Shown here: positions 55,484 to 64,000 of the stretch, piece after piece
How positions within the stretch are numbered: position 1 is the stretch's first letter
Layout: each line of letters starts with the position of its first letter
Notes under the pieces: model-generated
Database searches by the model: none
Seen by the model: only the letters and a program-made list of their open reading frames with translations
Told to the model about the DNA's origin: nothing
From: Alternaria dauci
Lineage: Eukaryota; Ascomycota; Dothideomycetes; Pleosporales; Pleosporaceae
Length of the DNA: 64,000 nt
Assembly (NCBI RefSeq): GCF_042100115.1
Contig: NC_091277.1
Coordinates: forward strand, 620,001-684,000
Direction: 5' to 3'
Made by a program: the position numbers and the translations under genes

Positions 55484-57548
55484 CTAGTACTCAAGCGTCA
55501 CCTCTTGACCCTTGACCCGGCCAATAACGATTTCAGGCGCGTACTTTGGAATAACTTCATCGTCGTGCAGCATCTCAAACTCCTCCGACGCATCCTTGCC
55601 CATATGGCTAAAGAGCGCCTGAGGACCTCCTGGGTGCTCATCTGTCCAGTTGGTAACGTCCATGACGATACCCTTTACGGCAATCCATAGATCGTCCTTC
55701 TTGTTGTGCTTCGCAACCTCCTCGAGCGAGAATTCCTTGTCTGGAACGCTGAACTTCTTGGGTGCGCTGGGCTTGGTAACCTTGCCGGGGTCGTTTGAGT
55801 CGGCGTCGGAAGACATTACCGGAGCAGCAGATTCCTGCTTTTGGTGCTGAACGGGGTCCGACGAGCTGGCGACGGCTTGAGCATTTCCACTGACACCGTT
55901 GCCCCACTCGACGGATACCTTACCCGGTTGTGATGGGTCGATGTGTAGCGAAATCTGACCAAGACGGTTTACAGCGGCACCGCCAGTCTTGTTGAGCGCT
56001 TGTTGGAAGAGGTACTTGGAAGCAGACTCTCCTGCCACACGACCGTAGACAACGCAGCCAAGGAGCGATGAGCCACCAAGACGGTTGGCACCATGGACAC
56101 CACCAGCAAGCTCACCACAGACGTACAGACCGTCGAATGGCTTGCCCTCGGAGTTCAAGCACTGTGCTTGGTCGTTGATCTCAATACCACCCATGGTGAA
56201 ATGGAGGACAGGCTCCATTTGCGCAACATGGAAGGTGTCGCTGATGTCAAAGGGAAGGTTGTGGAAGTACTTCTTGTTCCACTCGTCCTTTTTCTCGCCC
56301 TTTGCGATTGCATTGTAGCTTTGGAACTCGGCTTGGAGGTCCTTGTCGCTGACACCAATCTCCTTGGCGAGCTCTGCACCAGTCATCTTCTTCATCAGGC
56401 CACGGCCAGAGTAATGTCTTGTGTGGAAATCGAGGATGTTGGATGCTTTCGAGTTGAGGACGAGGCGGATGGGCCAGTTGCCCTTTTCCTTCTCGCCCCA
56501 CATCATGCCGGAGACGTAATCGCGGTGACCGAGGTCGTCGCAGAAGCGCTTGCCCTTGCTGTTGAGAAGGATACCACCCTCACCACGGAGAGCTGGGAAA
56601 CTGTTAGCATGCGACAACAAACTTGGTGGTGGTGCACAAACCTTCAGCGGCCAAGAACTTGGTCTTCGCCGTAGGGTCCTTGGGGTCTACCAGACCAGTA
56701 GGATGGACCTGGACCTTGTCCATGTCGATACCATTGGCACCAATCTTCATCAGCATCTTGTGTCCGTCACCAGTGGCGTGAGCACCGTTGGTAGTGGAGA
56801 GGTCGTAGGTGTCTGGCCTCCACTTCTTGAGGAGAGAGTCCTCTGTGAAGTCGGCGGCGTAACCACCAGTGGCCAGGATGACGGGGCCCTCGAGTGTTGT
56901 CTCCTCGCCGTTGAATGTGTAGGTGACACCGGTAGCACGGTTGCCCTCGGTGTTGACCTTGGTGACCTTGGCCTTCTTGACGAGCTGGACGCGCTCGGGC
57001 TCCTGCTCGGCCAACTCTTCGAATCGCTGCATCAGAGCGTATGTGATGGCCATGCCGGGGAACTTGGCGTCATGGCCGCGGTGGGTACGAGGCTGGGAGT
57101 GACCACTGCCAAAGTCAGTACATGTGCCAGATGCGGGAATAACGTCAAACGTACCCCAAGCGGGAAACGAGAGTCAGGTCGAGGTTGAAAACGTCCATCA
57201 GCCACTCGACGGCAGCAGCAGACTTGTAGGTCAGAACCTTGATCAGGTCTGGCCGCGCCTTGTCTCGCGCAGACTTGAGTGTGTCATCGTAGAACTGCTT
57301 GACGCTGTCGCCAATCTTCGCATCTACTTGTGTCCTGGTAAGGGCACCGTTGATTCCAGATGTGGCCTTTGTGGAGTTGCCTCCCATGAAGTTGTTCTTG
57401 TCCAGAAGAACGACATTTCCACCAGCAAGGTAGATGGTGTGAGCAGCGCTCAAGCCGGACACTGCCGCTGTGGTTAGCTTTGCGCGTGACGGCACATGGT
57501 GGAGTGATGCTTACAGCCAGCGCCAACAACAATAACTCTCTCGGGCAT
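55484..57548 (-). CDS. osm1: Soluble fumarate reductase (Osm1-like) fused to cytochrome b5
   Basis: Four exons, 57548-57515, 57461-57155, 57105-56642 and 56592-55484, encode 637 residues. The first splice restores the FAD motif 'VVGAGLSGLSAAH' (residues 6-18), and the next restores 'SRLGGHSQPRTHRG'. The flavoprotein has 'NSTKATSGINGALT', 'HPTGLVDPKDP', 'LGHRDYVSGMMW', 'RHYSGRG', 'TMGGIEIN' and 'GELAGGVHGANRLGGSSLLG', all typical of fumarate reductase/succinate dehydrogenase family flavoproteins. The C-terminal ~80 residues are a cytochrome b5 heme domain with 'NWTDEHPGGPQALF' and a second axial His in 'EMLHDDE'. Residues 455-545 form a Ser/Lys/Pro-rich linker. The reaction is fumarate to succinate using reduced flavin. 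The protein begins directly at the Rossmann fold, so no signal or mitochondrial leader is seen and a cytosolic location is likely. Confidence 0.94.
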
Positions 57549-58752
57549 GGTGATGAATGCAGGCGAAGAGGGAATGAAAGTAAAAGACGGGGTATGGGGA
57601 GAGAGCAGATGTGAGCGAAAAGTCTGGGGATCGGCTTCTGCTTTGTATGGATGCAACAACGGACGGGATGCTCGGCTCGCAGCTAGCACTTGAATCGTCG
57701 CAACTTGTGCCTCGGAAGTGGAGAATGCACTAACCCGCACCCAGCTATCCCCGGGCGGGCCCAATCATGTGGCGGCTGTTTGTACGCCAGAGACGTGCGG
57801 TTCACCTAGACGAGCCTGGATTGCGCTGCTGATGGTAATATCCAGCAACTGCTCAGCCGTCGCATGTGAAGGCGCGCTCGTCCCTGTCACCGTACACATG
57901 ACGCTGGTGTGCGAGGTGTGGTTGGCCCCAGGCGCAGCGCTGACCTCTACTTCGGACGGGACGCCGAGGAGCTGGGGCTTGGAGAAGCTGGGGCAAGTCA
58001 CGCGTGGGAACGCGCACCTCGCCGTTGGCATGTGAAGGGTTAGAGTACATGTGATGCTAAGCCCAACTAGCCACAACCATGACTCTGGAACATCGTCGAC
58101 GCAATGCATCCGCCGTTTGTCCTTCTCAGAGTTGAATTGTTACGATGTTCGTTGATGCTTCAGCGTCACGATGCTCGTAATGGCAAATCCTTCCGCACAG
58201 GCATCAAAGCCCGATCGGTGTTTGCCCGCACGAGCGCAACACTTAGCGGGCGATATTGCCGTCTTCGGAATTGCATCAAGTCTATGAACTCATATCGGAC
58301 TATCACCTTATACCGACTTTTCAAGTAGCTCCCACGTCGAGGTATTAAACTTCCATTCAAGATCAATGCTGCGTTATTTCAAGTTCTTTCCTATGCGTAC
58401 AAAGCATCTCGGGGTAGCTGTTGCCGATGCCGCAAGACCTGTCTCGGTGCCTTCTCGCGCGAGGTCGACCCCGGGCACCGAACAGAACTCCAACGTGTCA
58501 ACAATATATTGCCAGCTACCTGTTTCCTCCAAATCTGGGGTCTCCAGAGCCAAGCCTACGAAAACAGCGGGTCCGATCCGTCGGCACTGCTAGATCCTAG
58601 GCCCGGATGTCGCAAGACATGCAAGTGCGTAGCTCCGACCGAGGGCAGGCAAGACACTACATTGAACCAATTTGTCTGCCCACTTCCTGACCTTGTGCTA
58701 CTCTTCAGTCCTCTGAACAGCCTCATGCCAGACGTATTCCGTTGCCGGCCCC
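57549..58752. other. Intergenic, no supported gene
   Basis: 1.2 kb between the fumarate reductase 5' end and the copper transporter 3' end. Open frames on both strands at 57718-58110 overlap and have no motif. No repeat or RNA gene recognised. Confidence 0.45.
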
Positions 58753-59563
58753 TCAGTGACAGGCGACCGACTTGGTGGACGAAGACTGGCTGAACATCAG
58801 ATATCCGACGAATGCACCTACTGCGACAGCAAGCATAATCCAGCCGTTGTACGTCATGAACAGCAGCCTATGCACGTCAGCCACAGCTCCCGACCCAACA
58901 CTCATCCATGAAGCACTTACATGATGAAGAACGAGTAAAAGACCTGCACAGCATACAAGATGGCCTTGATGATCTTCATCTGCTGCTCGGCACTACGCCC
59001 AACGCCTCCGTTTCTCCCTGGGCCAAGTAATGAGCTAGATTCATCTGCGTCGTCTTTGTACGCGTAAATGTACTCAGCGAGTGTTCCTCAAGGTGGTGAT
59101 TGAAGTGAAGAAAAGAGACCTCCCTAATCTCCTACTTCCACGCCTGCCTCTTAGAGTCCTTCCACTACCCCTGTGATGTCTGTATAGAAGAGGTAAACTC
59201 ACCTCTGGGTCCCTCCATGACGCCTTTTGAGTACGCCTCATAGCGCCTCGACATCTCCCGGACAGCTTCGTATCCGGCCGTGAGCAGGACTACGGCGAGT
59301 AGTGAGAAGACGAGTGAGCCGGTGCCCGAGATATGCCACGAAGGGAAGACAATGCAGAGGTCGGTCGTGTCCCAGGTAAACAGCATCTATCACGTCACCC
59401 AACAGTCAGCGCACTTGCATTCGAGCATCGACACAAGGGAGTAAGGATGTAGTCGTACGTTCATGTTGCACCTGGGCCCGTCGCCGCCCATGCCGGGCAT
59501 GTCGTGGCCCATGTGGCCGCCGTGGTCCATATGGCCGCCGTGATCCATGTGCGAGTGGTCCAT
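58753..59563 (-). CDS. Ctr-family high-affinity copper transporter
   Basis: Four exons, 59563-59459, 59386-59203, 59086-58921 and 58867-58753, give 189 residues. Introns are 53-116 nt. The N-terminus is built of Met/His copper-binding repeats ('MDHSHMDHGGHMDHGGHMGH' then 'DMPGMGGDGP'). TM1 ('SGTGSLVFSLLAVVLLTAGY') is followed by a cytosolic loop, TM2 around 'ILYAVQVFYSFFIMLLFM' containing the M-x3-M filter region, and TM3 with the diagnostic G-x3-G motif 'GAFVG'. The tail ends '..KSVACH', a Cys-His end like other Ctr proteins that hand copper to chaperones. It works as a trimer in the plasma or vacuolar membrane. Divergent from the 3-HAO gene, 310 bases away. Confidence 0.93.
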
Positions 59564-59873
59564 CTTTCTGCTATAATTTGCTGTTGGAACTGGTTGAGAC
59601 GGTTTGCTGCTGGAGAGGGACGGAGATATGGACGCTGGGCTTGCGTCTCAAGATAGGCGGGTCTAAGAGACACATGTGATGGCACGCGTCGCACCAGCGA
59701 TCGACGCATGCACGCACGAGCCGCGGCTACGCGGGGGCGAGAAGCTCCCCACTTGTGTTTGGACCCTTGGTTGATTACATCGATGACTTTGTACATTCTA
59801 AAGCACGTCTGGCGAACTTATTGCGTTGACCTCAAAAAGTGACGCTTGAACATCTTGTGCGCGACACATCACC
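59564..59873. promoter_or_regulatory. Shared divergent promoter of the copper transporter and 3-HAO
   Basis: 310 bases separate the two ATGs on opposite strands. Copper-responsive or iron-responsive sites might be expected, but I could not assign any with confidence. Confidence 0.35.
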
Positions 59874-60598
59874 ATGAGCACAATGCAGTCGTTACGACCA
59901 GCCGTCAGACTTGCGCAGAGCGCTTCGCGATCGCTATCGCGTACTCCCGCAGCACTCTTACAACGCCACTTCTCGCAGTCGCAATCACATGGGCAACTGG
60001 GCCCACCATTGAACATACCAAAATGGTACAGAAACGAACTCTCAACCCTTCTGTCCAATACGAAGCAACAAGGCTAACCCACCAACCCAGGGTCTCCGAA
60101 AATTCCCACATGCTCCAACCCCCAATCAACAACTACTGCGTCTACTCCGACCCCGTAACCGTCATGATAGTTGGCGGCCCCAACGAGCGAACCGACTACC
60201 ACATCAACGAGACTGCAGAATGGTTCTACCAACACAAAGGCTCCATGCTCCTCAAAGTGGTCGATACTTCGTTACCACCGGGTCAGCAATTCAAAGACAT
60301 ACACATCAACGAAGGAGACATGTTCCTGCTGCCCCCAAATACTCCGCATAACCCTGTGCGTTTCAAGGATACGGTGGGTGTGGTGCTGGAGCAAAAGAGG
60401 CCAGAGGGTAGTTTGGATAGGCTGAGGTGGTATTGTCAAAATTGTGGGGATAAGGTATACGAAGCAGCATTCCATTGTACGGACCTCGGCACGCAGATCA
60501 AGGACGCGGTGAATTCTTTCAAGGCGGATACGGAGAAGAGAACATGTAAGAGCTGTGGGACACTGTGTGATACTGCGCCACAGCCAAAGAAGGCCTGA
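59874..60598 (+). CDS. bna1: 3-hydroxyanthranilate 3,4-dioxygenase with predicted mitochondrial leader
   Basis: Exons 59874-60025 and 60091-60598 (GTACAG..CCAG intron, 65 nt, branch GCTAAC) give 219 residues. Splicing restores '[19 protein letters not shown]', which matches the family's N-terminus. Iron ligands are the His and Glu of '[16 protein letters not shown]' and the His of '[11 protein letters not shown]'; the C-terminal rubredoxin-like site has 'CQNCGDK' and 'CKSCGTLCD'. The enzyme opens the ring of 3-hydroxyanthranilate in de novo NAD synthesis from tryptophan (kynurenine pathway). The first ~41 residues ('[20 protein letters not shown]' then RHFS) have many Arg/Ser/Ala, no acidic residues and a typical processing region, predicting import into mitochondria, unusual for this normally cytosolic enzyme. 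There is no in-frame ATG between the leader and the core. Confidence 0.93.
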
Positions 60599-60665
60599 AA
60601 ACATAATACTGGACGGAGAGTATGTACCATATGTACGATAATGCAATGGGGATTGGCAGTCTTAT

Positions 60666-62802
60666 CTAGAGGCCTTTCCACATAATCTTCGAAATGTGAT
60701 CCGTCTTCTTCCGACTGGGTTTTACTAGGCCGAGGTGCCTGAGCTCAGCTAGGGCTCGCTGGAAGAGCGCCCTGTAACCTGTTAGAATGCTCTGCTTGTG
60801 ATGTTTGACTATAGACTTACATGGTCTTGGGCTCGTTCTCCTCTGATCCATCTCCTGCAATAGCATTGAACGCCGACCACAAATCGGTGACATTGATCAG
60901 CGTGCCGGACTCAAGGTACATCTGGTATACAATCGCCGTTGCAGGTTGGGTGGCAGAAAGAGCTGCAGGATTTCCGTCCACTCCACTACAGCAGTCGCAT
61001 CCCAGATAGTCGTGAGGAGAAGCAAGTGCGCGCTCAATCGCAAAGCGGGGCTTGGGTTGGAAGACTTCTGTGTGTGGTGACTTCAGGTCAAACACAAAGA
61101 TTTCTGAAAGAAACAACGTTTTTGGGTCGACGAATGAAGAGGTAAAGTACGCTTCGAGCTGGTCGTGGAACTGGGTAACTAGTTCTGAGTACGCCTTGTC
61201 TTGCTCCGACAAGGCAGCTTTGTGCTTGCTTAAAAGTACTTTTTGTGCCACAACAGTGGTTCGTACACTATCATTGCGCACATCGTGTTGTGTTCGGAGA
61301 GGCGCGTCTGCGTTCTGTAACAAGCTCTCGAGTTTTTCTTGAGCGGAAGCGATATCCAGAGAGAAAAAGTTCCCCTCAAGATCTCGTAGTGATGATAATA
61401 AGAGCACCAGTTTGTCGGAGGGGATCTTTTTGATGGACAACATCGTTTCGCGGATTAGTGGAGATCCGGCGAGTTCACTAGCTGCTGCTCGAGTCCAGAT
61501 AGAGGATAGGCGGACACTGGGTGACATTTGAAGAGACTCCCGAATGTTTGCCAGTACCTTTGCAGCATGACTCAGTGTAGTCATGGCTTGTTGCCCAGAC
61601 TGCAGATGTTCTGTGATCTGAGCGAATAAGAATTCGTTCTCTTCCAGTATTCGTCGTACATCTTGTGCTTGTCCATTCTCTAACATGCTTTCCACCCAAC
61701 GACGGAAAGAGGGCAAAGTTCGGGCAGCCTCGAACGCGTCGGCTGACACATTTTTGAAGGTAATATCATTCTTGAGAAAGACACTGGGCACGCTAGCGTA
61801 GAAGTGCGACATATAGGCGTACTTTAGCCCATCACAGAAATCTTGCGTATTCTGGACATGATCCTTTTGCCGATCCAGCATACGGCTGCAGAGATTGGCA
61901 CCGACGTGAAGTCGAGCATCTGTGCTAGCGATACTTGCGCGGAATAGCTTCTCGACGATCTCATCGGATTGGGTAACGTCGAACTTCTGACCATCAAGGT
62001 AGCGGAGTGAGTTCCCTGCTAGGCGCTCCTCAAAGCTCTCGGCTGAAGTCGCAATGCCGAAGAGTAGCACAAAAGGCAGACGGTCGAGCCATGAGCTATA
62101 GAAGTCAGCGTGTGCCATTGTCAAACATAACAAACTTACTGAAGCAGGTCAACTATATCGACGAGCAGTCCAACGTCAAAAGCTTCACTATCCTGTAGAG
62201 CAACCACAATGCTAGGGGCGCGATTCTGTCTGTGCCATTCTTGAACATGACCAAGATCGTAGTTGAGCAACTTCGGTCCGTGCTTTGAGGATGTGACGGG
62301 CCGACCTATATCATCCTCATCATCGTCTTCCACGCGTGAAGTGACCTTCTTGATGAGCGTTTTTAGGAACGTCTTTAAGTTTGGACATTCGCCAGACGTT
62401 AGCACGACATACGCACAGTCTTCATTCCTGATACCGCGTCCCAAACGTTCGAAAAAGGGGCCATGAGACGCAATACTAGGACCTGCAACAATGAGCGCTG
62501 TCGGTATGGCGAATTTGAGCTCATCTGGTGATGCACTGGAAGCAGAGACGAAGTTGACAATCTTTTGCTGAGTAGCACTATCAGCGCCCTCCAAAGTACT
62601 CTGACCATGTTAGCAGCTGTGTTGGAAATGCGGCAATGCGGCTCACTCGAATGCGCTCCTCTTGTTGTGCCCACAACTCTCGATACGTGGCTAGCCGTTC
62701 TGGTAGCTGCGCTTGTGGATCGAATTTGCCGGTGCGCTGTCGCTTTGGCGCTCGCTCTTCTGACTCTGGTGGTTCATATATATAACACTTCTGATGCTCC
62801 AT
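60666..62802 (-). CDS. orc3: Origin recognition complex subunit 3
   Basis: Four exons, 62802-62647, 62600-62140, 62095-60821 and 60771-60666, encode 665 residues. Introns are 43-49 nt and frame is continuous at each. Landmarks: 'HQKCYIYEPP' and a basic 'APKRQRTG' at the start, 'FAIPTALIVAGPSIASHGPF' near 75-95, 'SWLDRLPFVLLFGIATSAES' near 207-226, and the C-terminal winged-helix block 'ALFQRALAELRHLGLVKPSR' followed by 'KKTDHISKIMWKGL', which is diagnostic of Orc3. The protein binds Orc2 within the ORC ring that loads the MCM helicase. No Walker motif is expected in Orc3. Its 3' end converges on 3-HAO with 67 bases between the stops. Confidence 0.92.
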
Positions 62803-63387
62803 CTTCGTTTGTTGTCTAGCGTGATGACTATTCTATCTGGTTGATGTTGTTGAAGTGCAAGGGTTAGGGGAAGGCGCGACGAATCGCGAAGCGCGTGAGC
62901 ACGGGACTTGGTGATTTGGTCAAAGCTCAGGGCGTGCTTCCTCTTGCGAAGCTGGATACCAGCGCGTCATTGTTGCACAGATGCCGATGTTTTGAAAATT
63001 GTAATATCATGGCTTGTTCTCATTTCCCTGGCACGGCATCTCTACTTAGATACTTTTAAGAACCCTTGTTCATCTTTGCACGCGCTCCGCAATTCAATGG
63101 TTGGGAGCTATTGCGGCTAAAGCCTCACCTTGGTCTAGTGATAGACTGAATGTTCAGGGCGCGAGGAACCTAGGTACCTCGCTTGGACTAGAGGACTGTG
63201 ACGGTTGCATCTTTCGGGTGTCACTACCATACTATGGCAGCGACTCTCGGTAGAACAGTCACGGTATCGCACGACCTCTAGACGTACCGATTCGCGCTTC
63301 TAGCTACCATAGGCCATTGGGCAAGTAGAACTTGTGCTTGTAGCTTCCGTTACCAATATGTCTTCGGACACTGAAGGCTCGGGTCTC
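62803..63387. other. Intergenic, no supported gene
   Basis: 585 bases between the orc3 5' end and the 3' end of the GPATCH11-like gene. A tRNA-like A-box string occurs near 63131 but no complete cloverleaf is present. Otherwise nothing seen. Confidence 0.45.
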
Positions 63388-64000
63388 TCAATCGTGGTCC
63401 TCTTCAGTAACTCCAGGGCATCCTTCCATTTCTGCGTCAGGGTATTCGTGACCGCAGTAGAGACAGTAACGGTATTCTTCGCGCAGGAATACCAGAAGCT
63501 TGTGCAAGCGCTCCGTTACGGGCAAGGCCTCAAACTCTGCTAGCTCTGAATCCTCGTCTTCGAGCTCGTTCTCCAATGTAGTGTAGAATGGCGCAAGGTC
63601 TTGACCTTGTGCTATCTTTGAATCATCGTCATCGTCTTCGGCGGCCAATGTGGGCAATCGCGACGAAATGCTGTTGTTCAGCTCTCGGCGCTGTTGCTTG
63701 TCGCGCTTGCCCTCCATCCTGCGACGCGCACGGACACGCCAGAGGACGTTGATGTCCTTGAGTGGTTTCTCACTCGGGTCTGTCGCGCCTTCTTCTTCAG
63801 CGTGTCTGTCAGACAAGCGCTCGGCCGTTCTCTGCGCATTGTCCAGGTCCCGTTCTGCCTTCTTCTCCTTCTGCTCTTGGCGCAATAACTCGAGATAGTC
63901 TCCCTCCTCTTCCTTCGCGCGCTTTGCCAGTCGGTCTGCTTCCTCGAACTGCTTCCTGAACTTGCGCTTCTTCTCCGACTCTAGACCAATGCCCCCTCTG
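63388..64000 (-). CDS. GPATCH11-like (DUF4187) G-patch protein, C-terminal part
   Basis: The last ~204 residues of a minus-strand gene whose start lies past the right edge; the frame enters at 63999. The visible part begins with 'GGIGLESEKKRKFRKQFEEA', probably the end of a G-patch region, continues with a long charged coiled-coil ('QEQKEKKAERDLDNAQ', 'RRMEGKRDKQQRREL'), then an acidic stretch, and ends with the DUF4187 block 'LLVFLREEYRYCLYCGHEYP' and 'MEGCPGVTEEDHD'. That ending is diagnostic of the GPATCH11/CCDC75 family, thought to act in RNA processing or near splicing factors. The CxxC in 'YCLYCG' may bind zinc. No intron is seen in this portion. Confidence 0.9.
   Translation of the reverse strand, partial: RGGIGLESEKKRKFRKQFEEADRLAKRAKEEEGDYLELLRQEQKEKKAERDLDNAQRTAERLSDRHAEEEGATDPSEKPLKDINVLWRVRARRRMEGKRDKQQRRELNNSISSRLPTLAAEDDDDDSKIAQGQDLAPFYTTLENELEDEDSELAEFEALPVTERLHKLLVFLREEYRYCLYCGHEYPDAEMEGCPGVTEEDHD

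Noticed and set aside
59846..60598. Unspliced 250-residue 3-HAO model
   Set aside because: It begins with a non-ATG codon and reads the leader and intron in the wrong frame; the spliced model restores the conserved 'IPKW' block.
63121..63195. tRNA-like string 'TGGTCTAGTGATAG' resembling an A box
   Set aside because: No matching B box (GGTTCRANNCC) or acceptor-stem pairing follows at the right distance, so a functional tRNA is not supported.
1..64000. CRISPR arrays, operons, rRNA, insertion sequences or autonomous transposons
   Set aside because: No regularly spaced direct repeats with unique spacers, no rRNA sequence, and no transposase, integrase or reverse transcriptase frame was recognised; the gene structure is eukaryotic.

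Overview
This window is nuclear DNA of a filamentous ascomycete. Genes are tightly packed, carry introns of about 45-150 nt with GT..AG ends (often GTAAGT/GTGAGT donors and CTAAC/CTGAC-like branch sites), and encode typical fungal families: Zn2Cys6 regulator, Rax2, Mph1, Snt2, an Osm1-type fumarate reductase, Ctr copper transporter, a rhodopsin/PTH11-like membrane protein and a tyrosinase. Protein style and intron layout suggest Dothideomycetes, probably Pleosporales; that placement is inferred from recall, not from a search. No bacterial, plasmid or CRISPR features are visible. I rebuilt gene models by splicing by hand, and in every multi-exon model the exon lengths sum to a multiple of three.

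Layout. 1-13 kb: the N-terminus of rax2 (runs off the left edge), a DHA2-type MFS exporter, a 600-residue protein of unknown function, a Zn2Cys6 transcription factor facing an atypical SDR, a divergent pair of 'LPxELRN' (2EXR/F-box-like) proteins, and actin-capping beta (cap2). 14-26 kb: a small Myb-like/AT-hook protein, a prolyl 4-hydroxylase, several small membrane or low-complexity proteins, a rhodopsin-like seven-TM protein, one weakly supported small gene, and a secreted tyrosinase. 26-28.9 kb: a gene-free stretch with a degenerate repeat family. 28.9-37.2 kb: ero1, a CX5R rhodanese/Cdc25-like phosphatase, the Mph1/FANCM helicase and a GPI-type Cys-rich wall protein. 37.2-41 kb: gene-free, with a 146-bp fold-back element. 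41-64 kb: dense housekeeping genes: snt2, a PPxY membrane protein, a conserved unknown, alanyl-tRNA synthetase, a Ted1/Cdc1-like phosphoesterase, the fumarate reductase-cytochrome b5 fusion, the Ctr copper transporter, 3-hydroxyanthranilate dioxygenase, orc3, and the C-terminal part of a GPATCH11-like protein (runs off the right edge).

How the genes fit together. Most are independent housekeeping genes. Groupings worth noting are: the exporter, regulator and SDR in the first 10 kb, which resemble the accessory part of a small metabolic or detoxification locus with no backbone enzyme visible; the secretory-pathway genes ero1, tyrosinase and the GPI protein; and two enzymes (AlaRS and 3-HAO) whose sequence predicts mitochondrial targeting. 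No clear new multi-gene system was found. The most notable signals are the alternative targeting starts, the ER-retrieval tail of Ero1 created by its last intron, the degenerate repeat family at 26.6-28.4 kb, and the fold-back element at 37.4 kb.
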